Positions 53,597 to 62,416 of a DNA stretch of 64,000 nucleotides are shown here, piece by piece (the stretch's first letter is position 1; every line of letters starts with the position of its first letter). The DNA lies in the NCBI RefSeq assembly GCF_004570385.1, contig NZ_SPQL01000002.1, forward strand, positions 372,001 through 436,000, read 5' to 3'. This DNA comes from Blastococcus sp. CT_GayMR19. Its GTDB lineage: Bacteria > Actinomycetota > Actinomycetes > Mycobacteriales > Geodermatophilaceae. The notes beneath the pieces were generated by a model, which was not told the origin of the DNA, did no database searches, and was given only the letters and a program-made list of their open reading frames with translations. The position numbers and the translations under genes are program-made.

Positions 53597-54413
53597 CCGT
53601 CGGCCCGACGCCAGCGGAACGTCCGCACGCACACCACGGCACCGATGATCACCCATGCGGCAAGGACCAGGGCCGTCCTGCCGTGTTCCCATCCCCCGGC
53701 GATCTCGAAGGCACCGGCCTGATCGGGAAGGAACGCTGAGCGCATCCCCTGGGTCAGCCACTTCAGCGGGAAGAGGGCAGCGAACTGCTGCATCCAGCCC
53801 GGCAGCTCGAGGAAGCCGAAGAAGACCCCCGAGAAGAACTGCAGCACGAGCGCGAACGCGGACACCCCGGTGCCGACGGACGCGGCGCTGCCGGGCAGCG
53901 CCGAGACCGCGACACCGAGCACCGTGCCGGCCAGCGCCCCCAGCGCCGCCACCCATCCGAACGTGACCCAGTGGGAGAGATCGACCGGCAGCGGGACGTC
54001 GTAGCCGTAGCGGGCCACGGGCAGCAGCAGCGCGAGCTGCGCGGCGGTGGTGACCAGCACCTGGCCGGCCTTGCCCGCGAAGTAGGCCACTGCCGGCGTA
54101 CCGAGCAGCTGCAGCCGCTCCAGCTGGCCGGTCTCGCGCTCCTCGGCGATCGAGATCCCGACCGCCTGGAAGCTGGTGAGCATCATGCCCGTGGCCGCGA
54201 TCCCGGCCAGGAAGTACTGGGTGAACGGGATGTCGCCGGGCCGCTCGTCGCCGCCCAGGATGGCCGCGAAGATCACCAGCATGACCACCGGATAGGCGAA
54301 GGAGAACACCACCTGCTGCCGCGCCCGGAAGAAGAGCCGCAGCTCCAGCCGCACCCGGGCGAGCGCGATCCGGGCGGCGGACGGCGGGGCGGGACGGTCG
54401 GTCAGGACGGCGG

Positions 54414-54417
<4 letters not shown>
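53593..54417 (-). CDS. ABC-2 type transporter permease
   Basis: A 274-residue permease with six helices (FSFAYPVVMLVIFAAILGG, then LAGIAATGMMLTSFQAVG and a long C-terminal set). The YFLAGIAATG and ERETGQLERLQLLGTP loop are typical of ABC-2 drug or lipid exporters. ATG 54417 overlaps the ATPase stop by four bases and its own stop overlaps the kinase start. Confidence 0.9.
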
Positions 54418-55328
<911 letters not shown>

Positions 55329-55383
55329 GGGACGACCCTGCTGCGCCGACAGCACTCTCCGGGACCACCGACCCGTTGGTCCG

Positions 55384-55405
55384 CCGTCCACCGACCGGTG
55401 GACGG
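55384..55405. promoter_or_regulatory. 22-base palindrome upstream of the ABC operon
   Basis: CCGTCCACCG-AC-CGGTGGACGG lies 56 bases upstream of the ABC ATPase start and 30 bases after the stop of the preceding GAF-ANTAR gene. It may be the response-regulator operator, a terminator, or both. Confidence 0.45.
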
Positions 55406-55434
55406 TGGATCACCTGCCCTGGGGTGAGCGATGC

Positions 55435-56184
55435 TCAGCGGTTGCTGGTGCCCCCGGACCGCTCGAGCACGAGGCCGGCGGACAGCCGACGGGCCACGAC
55501 CGCCTCGGCCACGGCGGTGAGACGCAGGTTGTGATCACGGGCGTAGCGCCGGAGGGCCGCGAAGGCGTCCTCCATCGGCAGCAAACCCTGCTGCGCAAGG
55601 ACACCCTTGGCCTGTTCCAAGACGATCCGGCTGGTCAGGGCGGTCTGGAGCTGTTCGTTCACACTTCTCTGGTCCGTCGTCGCCTTGTCCTGAACGAGTG
55701 CGACGCTCGCGACGTCGGCGAGCGCCTGCCCCAGCGACAGGTCATCGGGATCCAGGGGGCCGGCGCTCGTCCCGAACAGACCCAATGCGCCGAGCACCGT
55801 GTCGCGCAGGCGCATCGGCACGGCGTGAACACTGACGAAGCCGGCCTCCAGCGCCGCAGGCGTGAACAGCGGCCAGCGATCGATCTCCTCGCGCAGGTCC
55901 GGCGCACTCACGGGTGCCCCGTCGAGGTAGCAGTCCCGACAAGGGCCGTCGGACCGCTGCACCTGGAACAGCTCCAGCTGCCTGGTGCGCTCCGACGACG
56001 CGGCCATCACGTGCAGCACCCCACGGCCGTCGGCGAGCAGCAGCCCGGCCGAGGCGACGTCGAGCAGGAGCGCACAGTCCGCAGTCAGGTTGCTGAGCAG
56101 ATCGACGACGTCGTAACCATTGACGAGACTGCTGGCGAGGTCGACGAACGCCCGGGTGACGTCGCGCTCGCGTGACACGCTCAT
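55435..56184 (-). CDS. GAF and ANTAR domain RNA-binding regulator
   Basis: A 249-residue regulator. Residues about 10-165 form a GAF domain (LADGRGVLHVMAASSERT ... SVHAVPMRLRDTVLGALGLF). Residues about 175-235 form an ANTAR domain (QLQTALTSRIVLEQAKGVLAQQ..MEDAFAALRRYARDHNLRL), which binds tandem hairpins in RNA to prevent termination. ATG 56184 overlaps the stop of the upstream GAF-ANTAR gene by four bases. Confidence 0.9.
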   Translation of the reverse strand: MSVSRERDVTRAFVDLASSLVNGYDVVDLLSNLTADCALLLDVASAGLLLADGRGVLHVMAASSERTRQLELFQVQRSDGPCRDCYLDGAPVSAPDLREEIDRWPLFTPAALEAGFVSVHAVPMRLRDTVLGALGLFGTSAGPLDPDDLSLGQALADVASVALVQDKATTDQRSVNEQLQTALTSRIVLEQAKGVLAQQGLLPMEDAFAALRRYARDHNLRLTAVAEAVVARRLSAGLVLERSGGTSNR

Positions 56185-56981
56185 CGGGATCGTTCCGTCC
56201 TACCGTCCGGTCCCAGCCAGTCGCCGGGTTCCAGGGATACGCGGCCCTCCACGATCCCCCAGGCCGTTTCGGCTGCGGTCATGCCGTGCGAGAACGCGTA
56301 CGCCCGCAGCCGCACGAGTGCCTCCGCCGGGCCGATGTCCAACGCGCCGATCAGCATCCCCGTCGCCTGGTAGACCTCCACCCGGGAGAGCGACGCGAGC
56401 TGCTCCCATCCGTCGCCGCCTCGGGCTGCGACGTCCCACTCGAGATCGGAACCCATCAGGTCCAGCAGCGGCAGCGCCGCGAGCTCGGCAGCGAGCAGCC
56501 CGCCGGTCAGTGCGGCAGCGCTGAGCTGACCCCGGCGCCGCCGGAAGAGGTCCAGTGCCCCGATCTGCTGCGAGGCGATCGTCACCGGCAGCGCGAACAC
56601 GGCATTCACGCCCGACTTCAGGAGCGCTCCGGTGAACGCCGGCCAACGGTCCTCGGAAGGATCGTCCAGATCCGCGACCAGCACAGGGCCTCCTTGCCGG
56701 ACCGCATCCAGGCACGGTCCCTCGCCGAAGGTGAACTGCAGCTCATCCAGCTGTCGGCTCATCGCCCCGCTGGAGCCGAACGTCCCCTGGGTGCTCCCGT
56801 CATGGGCGAGCGAGACCGACGCCCCGTCCACCTCGAGCAGCTCGACGCAGGCAGTACAGAGCCGATCCGCGGCCCCGAGCGCGTTCTCGGCACCGGACAT
56901 GGCCTCGGCCAGCGTCGCCCGCAGTCGTTCGTCGTCCCCGATCGCTGCCTCCCTGCCCTGCGGAGCACTGTCCCACGACAC
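56181..56981 (-). CDS. GAF and ANTAR domain regulator
   Basis: A 266-residue paralogue-like protein: GAF around residues 30-170 (DGASVSLAHDGSTQGTFGSS, GVNAVFALPVTIASQQIGAL) and ANTAR around 200-250 (EVYQATGMLIGALDIGPAEALVRLRAYAF). It heads the pair, being translated together with the following gene. The start at 56981 is the only one that includes the full GAF helix; it lies 20 bases past the stop of the upstream STAS gene. Confidence 0.88.
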   Translation of the reverse strand: MSWDSAPQGREAAIGDDERLRATLAEAMSGAENALGAADRLCTACVELLEVDGASVSLAHDGSTQGTFGSSGAMSRQLDELQFTFGEGPCLDAVRQGGPVLVADLDDPSEDRWPAFTGALLKSGVNAVFALPVTIASQQIGALDLFRRRRGQLSAAALTGGLLAAELAALPLLDLMGSDLEWDVAARGGDGWEQLASLSRVEVYQATGMLIGALDIGPAEALVRLRAYAFSHGMTAAETAWGIVEGRVSLEPGDWLGPDGRTERSR

Positions 56982-57001
56982 TCATGCGGACGACGAACCT
57001 C

Positions 57002-57394
57002 TCACGGCGTCCGAGCACGCCCGCAGCCAGGACGTCCCGGACGGGGGCCGATCGACATGGCCGCCGCGCCGCGGCGTGTCGTCAATCTGCTGTGCAGGCG
57101 GGAGAGCAGCGGCGACATCCCGCGCATCTCCACTTGTACACCTGCCTGCAACGCGACGTCGACAGCCGCGAGCAGCGCACGAACGCCGGCCGAGTTGCAG
57201 AACTCCAGGTCGGTGAGATCCAGGATCAGCAATCGGGGACCGTAGGCGAGGGCCGCGGTCAGCTGTTCCCGCAACCGCGGAGCCGTCACCCAATCAGCCT
57301 CACCGGCCACGACCACGACCAGACGTGGCCCAGCGGCGACGGGTGACACGCACAGCTCCGGGGTCCGGCGTTCGAGCGGCGGGCTGCTGACCAT
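57002..57394 (-). CDS. STAS-domain anti-sigma-factor antagonist-like protein
   Basis: A 130-residue STAS protein: VVVVAGEADWVTAPRLREQL, LLILDLTDLEFCNSAGVRALL with the Ser that is normally phosphorylated, and a final helix. Such proteins release sigma factors from anti-sigma kinases. ATG 57394 is chosen because AAGGAG lies six bases upstream; a GTG at 57418 would add eight residues. It opens the GAF/ANTAR gene group, 20 bases before the next gene. No partner kinase is visible here. Confidence 0.85.
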   Translation of the reverse strand: MVSSPPLERRTPELCVSPVAAGPRLVVVVAGEADWVTAPRLREQLTAALAYGPRLLILDLTDLEFCNSAGVRALLAAVDVALQAGVQVEMRGMSPLLSRLHSRLTTRRGAAAMSIGPRPGRPGCGRARTP

Positions 57395-57580
57395 GACCGG
57401 CTCCTTCAGGGACACCACACGAGGTGGACGTCACCAGGGTCCGGAGCGACAGCGCCGACGATGCGGCGGTGATTCGAGGCTACGACGATGCCACGGATCT
57501 GTCGCCGTACCTCGGCCTACCCATTTCTGTCCGGTCCGGCGACCGCGGAGTGCGACGGGGCTGCTCCGCACCGCGGGCGT

Positions 57581-59500
57581 TCAGGCCGCACCCAGGTCTT
57601 CCTCGACAGCTGCGCGCTGCTGCCCGGTGCCCTGCGGCGCATGCTCGCCCGTCAGCCCCGGACGAGGCACCGAGAAGTCGAGGCCGGTGCGAAGGAGCGC
57701 CAGGATGCTCGAAGCCGGCACCGGGTGGCTGTAGAGGAATCCCTGGGCGTGCTCGCAGCCGATGCCGGCGACCGCGTCGTGCTGCTGCTCGGTCTCGATG
57801 CCCTCCGCGGTGACCGTCAGGCCCAGGACGTGTGCGAGGTTGCTGACCGCCGCCACGATGGCCGCCCCCGAGGGGTCGTGCCCGATGTCGGCGACGAAAC
57901 CCTGGTCGATCTTGATCGTGTCCACGGGGAAGCGCCGCAGGTAGCCCAGGGAGCAGTAGCCCGACCCGAAATCGTCCAACGCCAGCCGCACACCCATCCC
58001 CTTCAGGTCGGCCAGGACGCTGGTGGCCCGGTTGCCGTCCTCGATGAAGACGCCCTCCGTCAGCTCCAGCACCAGGGCGGCCGGATCCATCCGGGTCGCA
58101 TCGAGGATCTTCGCCACGGTCGTGGCGAAACCTGCACTCATGAGCTGGCGGACCGAGATGTTCACCGACACGTCGAGCGGCTGACCGGGATGCGCGGCCA
58201 GCCAGCGGCCCCGGTCGCGACAGCTGCGCTCCAGGACCCAGGCGCCGATGCCGCTGATCAGGCCGTTCTGCTCAGCGATGCTGACGGTGGTCAGGGCCGG
58301 GACCGCACCGTGTGTCGGGTGGGTCCAGCGCAGCAGTGCCTCGGCACCGACCAGAGCACCGTCGGCAGTGCGCACGATGGGCTGGTATGCCAGGTCCAGA
58401 TGACCACCGGCCATTGCCGAGCGCAGGTCCCGGTCGAGGCGGTTGCGGTCGCCGGCACTGCTCGCGCCGCGCAGGTCGATCACGTGATGAGTGGCCCCGC
58501 CGAGGCGCTTGGCCTGGTACATCGCGAGATCGGCATGGGTGATCAGCTGGTCGGTGACGGTCTCACCCGGACCCGAGTAGGCGATGCCCACGCTCACGGT
58601 CATCGCCACCTGGGTGCCGGCCAGGTCGAACGGCTGCGCGAACGCCTCGTCCACCCGCCTCGCCAGGCTGACGACGTCGCTGACGTGCGCCAGGTCCTCG
58701 CACAGGATGACGAACTCGTCTCCCGACACCCGGGCCAGGGTGTCGCCCGGACGGACGACGGCGGACAGGCGGCGGGCCACCGCGATCAGCAACTCGTCAC
58801 CGAACGGATGGCCGTAGGTGTCATTGACCCACTTGAACCGGTCGAGGTCGGCAAAGAGCACCGCAGCCTGGCTGTGCGATCGGTGGGCCCGCTGGGCAGC
58901 GTGCTCGAGCCGCTGCTGCAGCAGCACGCGATTCGGCAATCCGGTCAGCGCGTCGTGCAGCGCGCTGGTCCGGAACCGGTCGGAGATCTCCAGGGCTTCC
59001 TGGCGCGCCTGCGCGTTGAGCAGGTACGCCGCCGCGACGTCGGCAAGGGTCTGCGCCGCCGCCATGTCCCTCGGATCCAGCACCCCAGGGGTGTCGCGGT
59101 ACAGATCCAGCGCGCCGAGCCGGCCGTCACCGTGCCGCAGCGGGAACGCGAAGACCGCACCCATGCCCGCCGCCAACGCCGCTGGAGCGAACTCGGGAAA
59201 GCGGTCGTCGCGCCGCATGTCGGGCACCGACACCGCCTCCCCCGTCTGGTAAGCGACCAGGCAGGGCCCCTGTCCGAGTTGGGTCTGCAGCCGCTCGAAA
59301 TCCAGAGCGTCGGCGTCCGACGCCGCGACGTAATGCGGAGCCATCCCCGGCGAGATCAGCGTCACGCCCGCCGCGGTCACCGCCAGGACGTCGACGATCC
59401 GTTCCACGAGGTGATCGAGGATCCCCTGGATCGGGAAGTCGGTGATCAGGGTGCGGGCGAAATCGCTCAGCACCGACGACAGCGTGTCTTCGTCAACCAC
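57581..59500 (-). CDS. GAF-GGDEF-EAL cyclic-di-GMP protein
   Basis: A 639-residue soluble signalling protein. GAF about residues 10-165 (FPIQGILDHLVERIVDVLAV), GGDEF about 175-335 with a degenerate RVSGDEFVIL, and EAL about 345-595 with VGAEALLRW, LELTEGVF, DDFGSGYCSL and TAEGIET. The EAL residues look intact, so phosphodiesterase activity is likely; synthase activity is uncertain because the first Gly of GGDEF is Ser. GTG 59500 has GGAG upstream; a TTG at 59569 would add 23 residues without a ribosome site. Confidence 0.9.
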   Translation of the reverse strand: MVDEDTLSSVLSDFARTLITDFPIQGILDHLVERIVDVLAVTAAGVTLISPGMAPHYVAASDADALDFERLQTQLGQGPCLVAYQTGEAVSVPDMRRDDRFPEFAPAALAAGMGAVFAFPLRHGDGRLGALDLYRDTPGVLDPRDMAAAQTLADVAAAYLLNAQARQEALEISDRFRTSALHDALTGLPNRVLLQQRLEHAAQRAHRSHSQAAVLFADLDRFKWVNDTYGHPFGDELLIAVARRLSAVVRPGDTLARVSGDEFVILCEDLAHVSDVVSLARRVDEAFAQPFDLAGTQVAMTVSVGIAYSGPGETVTDQLITHADLAMYQAKRLGGATHHVIDLRGASSAGDRNRLDRDLRSAMAGGHLDLAYQPIVRTADGALVGAEALLRWTHPTHGAVPALTTVSIAEQNGLISGIGAWVLERSCRDRGRWLAAHPGQPLDVSVNISVRQLMSAGFATTVAKILDATRMDPAALVLELTEGVFIEDGNRATSVLADLKGMGVRLALDDFGSGYCSLGYLRRFPVDTIKIDQGFVADIGHDPSGAAIVAAVSNLAHVLGLTVTAEGIETEQQHDAVAGIGCEHAQGFLYSHPVPASSILALLRTGLDFSVPRPGLTGEHAPQGTGQQRAAVEEDLGAA

Positions 59501-59648
59501 GGTCGCTCCAGCCCACGGGAAGAAGGCCCGCGGGATCTGGACGGGGCACGCCAGCGGCGTGGTGACCAAACGGTACGACGCCGATCAGCCAGAAGCAGCG
59601 CGCCACGGACACCTGCGGCTCAGCGGAGTCCGGCCAGGACCGAGCGGC

Positions 59649-60467
59649 TCACCGGGACAGGCCCTGGAACCGGCGGACGCCGAGCACGGCGAACACGACC
59701 GTGAGCACCACGGGCCAGGCCACGGAGAGCAGCAGCGCGTGCTCGGTCGCCCAGCCACCTCCCGTGCCCACGGGAGCGCCGAGGAGCTCCCGGACGGCGG
59801 TCACCGTGCCCGCGACCGGGTTCCACTCGGCGACCGTCGCCAGCCACCCCGGCATGGAGGATGCGGCGACGAACGCGTTGGACAGGAACGCGAAGGGCCA
59901 GACCAGGATCTGGACGGCGGTGACCGTGGCCGGGTCGCGGGTGAGCAACCCCAGGTAGATCCCGATCCACAGGAACGCCAGGCGCAGCAGCAGGAGCAGG
60001 CCCACCGCGACGAGCGCCCGACCCACACCGGCCGGTCGCCAGCCGATGGCGAGGGCGGCTCCGACGAGGACGACCAGGCCCACGACGGAAGCGGCCATGT
60101 CGGCCAGGCAGCGGCCCGCGACGACCGCCGACGGCGCCATCGGCAGCGACCGGAACCGGTCGGTGATGCCGCGCGCGGTGTCCGTGACGACGGCGGTCAT
60201 CGTCGCCTCCACACCGAAGACCATGGCGAGCGCGAGCATCCCGGGGACGAGGAAGTCGCGGTAGTCGCCCCCGCCGGGAACCACCATGCCGCCACCCAGG
60301 AGGTAGACGAACATCAGCAGCAACAGCACCGGGAACAGCGCGCCCACGAGCACGGCGGCGGGCTGCCTGCGCCAGTGCGCGACGTCGCGGCCGGCCACCG
60401 TCCAGGCGTCCGTCACCGCCCAGCGGAGCCGCACGGCGGTCGACTCGTCGTCGGTCCGGGTGGTCAT
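59649..60467 (-). CDS. DrrB-like ABC-2 permease
   Basis: A 272-residue six-helix permease of the daunorubicin-resistance (DrrB) type, with GALFPVLLLLMFVYLLGGGM near the start, then DTARGITDRFRSLPMAPSAVV, the typical coupling loop, and NPVAGTVTAVRELLG near the end. ATG 60467 overlaps the ATPase stop by four bases, so the two form one exporter. Substrate probably hydrophobic and toxic. Confidence 0.92.
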   Translation of the reverse strand: MTTRTDDESTAVRLRWAVTDAWTVAGRDVAHWRRQPAAVLVGALFPVLLLLMFVYLLGGGMVVPGGGDYRDFLVPGMLALAMVFGVEATMTAVVTDTARGITDRFRSLPMAPSAVVAGRCLADMAASVVGLVVLVGAALAIGWRPAGVGRALVAVGLLLLLRLAFLWIGIYLGLLTRDPATVTAVQILVWPFAFLSNAFVAASSMPGWLATVAEWNPVAGTVTAVRELLGAPVGTGGGWATEHALLLSVAWPVVLTVVFAVLGVRRFQGLSR

Positions 60468-61459
60468 GCCGGCACCTCCGTCCGCGCGTCGTCCGCGCCG
60501 GTGATCTTCAGGTAGGCCTCGTCGAGGGTGGTCGGCCGGAGGACCACGTCGTCGACCGCGATGCCGGCCTCGTCCAGGGCGCGCACCACGTCCCCGACGA
60601 CGCCCCGCCGCCGGGCCAGTGGCACCACCACCCGCTCCCCGGAGCCGACGGCGTCCGCCACCGGCCCCGGGGCCGCGACCTGCTCGGCCAGCAGTGCCGC
60701 CTCCCGGGCGCGGGCGGGATCGGTGACGACGAGCTCCAGCCGGTCACCGCCGATCGCGGCGGTCAGCTCGCGAGGGGTGCCGCGGGCGACCACGCGCCCG
60801 CCGTCCAGCACGCACACGTCGTCGGCCAGCTGCTCGGCCTCCTCGAGGTACTGGGTGGTGAGCAGCACCGTGGTGCCCGAGGCGACCAGCGCCCGGATGG
60901 CCTCCCAGACGTCGCGCCGACCGGCCGGGTCGAGCCCGATCGTCGGCTCGTCGAGGAAGAGCACCTCCGGGGCGAGCACCAGGCCCGCCGCGATGTCCAG
61001 CCGTCGCCGCATGCCGCCCGAGAACTGCCGGACCGGCGTCGTCCCCGTGTCGGCCAGGCCCACCTGCTCGAGCAGGTCATCGGCCCGGATGCCCGCGGCC
61101 CGGCGGCCGAGGTGGTGCAGCCGGGCGAACAGCACGAGGTTCTGCCGGGCCCCGAGGACGTCGTCGACCGCCGGTTGCTGCCCGATCAGGCCGATCCGCC
61201 GGCGCACCTCCCGCGGCCGCCGGACGACGTCGATCCCGGCCACCTCCACCCGTCCGCCGTCCGGCCGGGTCAGCGTCGTCAGGATCCGTACCGCCGTCGT
61301 CTTGGCCGCTCCGTTGGGCCCGAGAAGGGCGCATACCGACCCGCGCGCCACCTGCAGGTCGACGCCGTCGAGCACCGCCTTGCCCCCATACCTCTTGATG
61401 AGTCCCGTCACCGAGATCGCACTTTCCACCGCCGCCTCCGTACGCTGTACGTAGTTCAC
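60464..61459 (-). CDS. DrrA-like ABC transporter ATP-binding protein
   Basis: A 331-residue drug-exporter ATPase with signature QFSGGMRRRLDIAAGL, Walker B VLFLDEPTIGLDP and the DrrA-type H-loop TTQYLEEAEQLADDV. The Walker A reads GPNGAAKTT where GPNGAGKTT is expected. The C-terminal 90 residues form the DUF4162-like tail. GTG 61459 gives an N-terminus (NYVQRTEAAVES) coded by the operator-like repeat, with no ribosome site; translation may be leaderless or start at a later GTG (61429 region). Divergent from the TetR gene. Confidence 0.9.
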   Translation of the reverse strand: MNYVQRTEAAVESAISVTGLIKRYGGKAVLDGVDLQVARGSVCALLGPNGAAKTTAVRILTTLTRPDGGRVEVAGIDVVRRPREVRRRIGLIGQQPAVDDVLGARQNLVLFARLHHLGRRAAGIRADDLLEQVGLADTGTTPVRQFSGGMRRRLDIAAGLVLAPEVLFLDEPTIGLDPAGRRDVWEAIRALVASGTTVLLTTQYLEEAEQLADDVCVLDGGRVVARGTPRELTAAIGGDRLELVVTDPARAREAALLAEQVAAPGPVADAVGSGERVVVPLARRRGVVGDVVRALDEAGIAVDDVVLRPTTLDEAYLKITGADDARTEVPA

Positions 61460-61486
61460 GCGAGCGTCAACGTACGCCGTACGGAG
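61436..61486. promoter_or_regulatory. inverted-repeat operator between drrA-like and TetR genes
   Basis: CTCCGTACGCTGTACGT (61436 onward) is mirrored by ACGTACGCCGTACGGAG (61470-61486), with 14 of 17 or so positions complementary. Each arm also contains the smaller GTACG-xx-GTACG duplication. It lies between divergent genes, the usual site of TetR control of both. Confidence 0.7.
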
Positions 61487-61527
61487 ATGTTCCGCCAGCG
61501 GCCAGCGAGATGCGGGAGAGTGAGGGC

Positions 61528-62304
61528 ATGGCCACCGAGTTCACGGGCACCGGCGACCCCGCGCGCAGCATGGCGCTGCTCTGGCGCACCTCGCCCACCG
61601 CGGACTCCCGGCCGGGGCCGAAGCCGTCGCTGGACGTCGACCGGATCGTGGCCGCGGCGGTGCGGCTCGCGGACGCCGAGGGTCTGTCGGCCGTCACCAT
61701 GCGCCGGGTCGCGGTGGAGGTCGGCGTGCCGCCGATGACCCTGTACGGCCACGTGCCCGGCAAGGGCGAGCTCGTCGACCTGATGCTCGACTCCGTCCTC
61801 GGCGAGCTCTACCCGGACGAGCGGGTGCCGACGTCCGGCACCTGGCGGGCGCGCGTGGAGTCCGTGGCGCGGGCCAACTGGGACTTCTTCGTGCGACACC
61901 AGTGGGCACTGCACGTCGCGACCGGCCGGCCGCCGCTGGGCCCGAACATCATGCGCAAGTACGAGCTCGAGCTCCGCGCCGTCGACGGGCTGGGCCTGTC
62001 GGAGGTGCAGATGGACCTGCTCGTCACCCTGGTGAACGGGTTCGTCCGCGGCACGGTCAGCGGCGTGCACGAGAAGGCGGCCGCCGAGCGGGCCACCGGC
62101 ATCACCGAGCAGCAGTGGTGGGAGGCCACCGCCCCCTACGTCGCGCAGGTCTTCGACCCCGAGCGCTTCCCCACCGCGGCCCGGGTCGGCCCCCTCGCCG
62201 GCGAGGAACTGCAGGGCGCCGTCGCCCCCGAGCGGTCCTTCGAGTTCGGCCTGGAGCGGCTGCTCGACGGGATCGGTGTCCTGATCCTCAACCCGTCCCG
62301 TTGA
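61528..62304 (+). CDS. TetR-family repressor (tetracycline-repressor-like C-terminus)
   Basis: A 258-residue regulator. Residues about 32-90 hold the helix-turn-helix (DRIVAAAVRLADAEGLSAVTMRRVAVEVGVPPMTLYGHV), and the long C-terminal ligand domain (from about 100) has a buried aromatic set (WDFFVRHQWALHVATGR, FVRGTVSGVH) typical of TetR_C drug-binding members. ATG 61528 is preferred to 61510 because GGGAG is then well spaced. It should repress the divergent drug exporter until a drug binds. Confidence 0.9.
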   Translation: MATEFTGTGDPARSMALLWRTSPTADSRPGPKPSLDVDRIVAAAVRLADAEGLSAVTMRRVAVEVGVPPMTLYGHVPGKGELVDLMLDSVLGELYPDERVPTSGTWRARVESVARANWDFFVRHQWALHVATGRPPLGPNIMRKYELELRAVDGLGLSEVQMDLLVTLVNGFVRGTVSGVHEKAAAERATGITEQQWWEATAPYVAQVFDPERFPTAARVGPLAGEELQGAVAPERSFEFGLERLLDGIGVLILNPSR

Positions 62305-62311
62305 CCCTCCG

Positions 62312-62335
62312 GGGACTTTCCGCGCGGAAAGTCCC
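62312..62335. repeat. 24-base perfect palindrome after the TetR gene
   Basis: GGGACTTTCCGC followed by its exact reverse complement. A related half-site, CGCCGAAAGTCCCC, stands at 62357-62370. It could terminate the TetR transcript or be a dispersed palindromic repeat; it also sits in the Ada/AlkA leader. Confidence 0.7.
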
Positions 62336-62416
62336 TCCGTCCGGCCGGACTCTCAGCGCCGAAAGTCCCCAACGGCGACGTCCGAAAACCGCCAGTCGGC
62401 GTCGGTCGCGGCTGGC

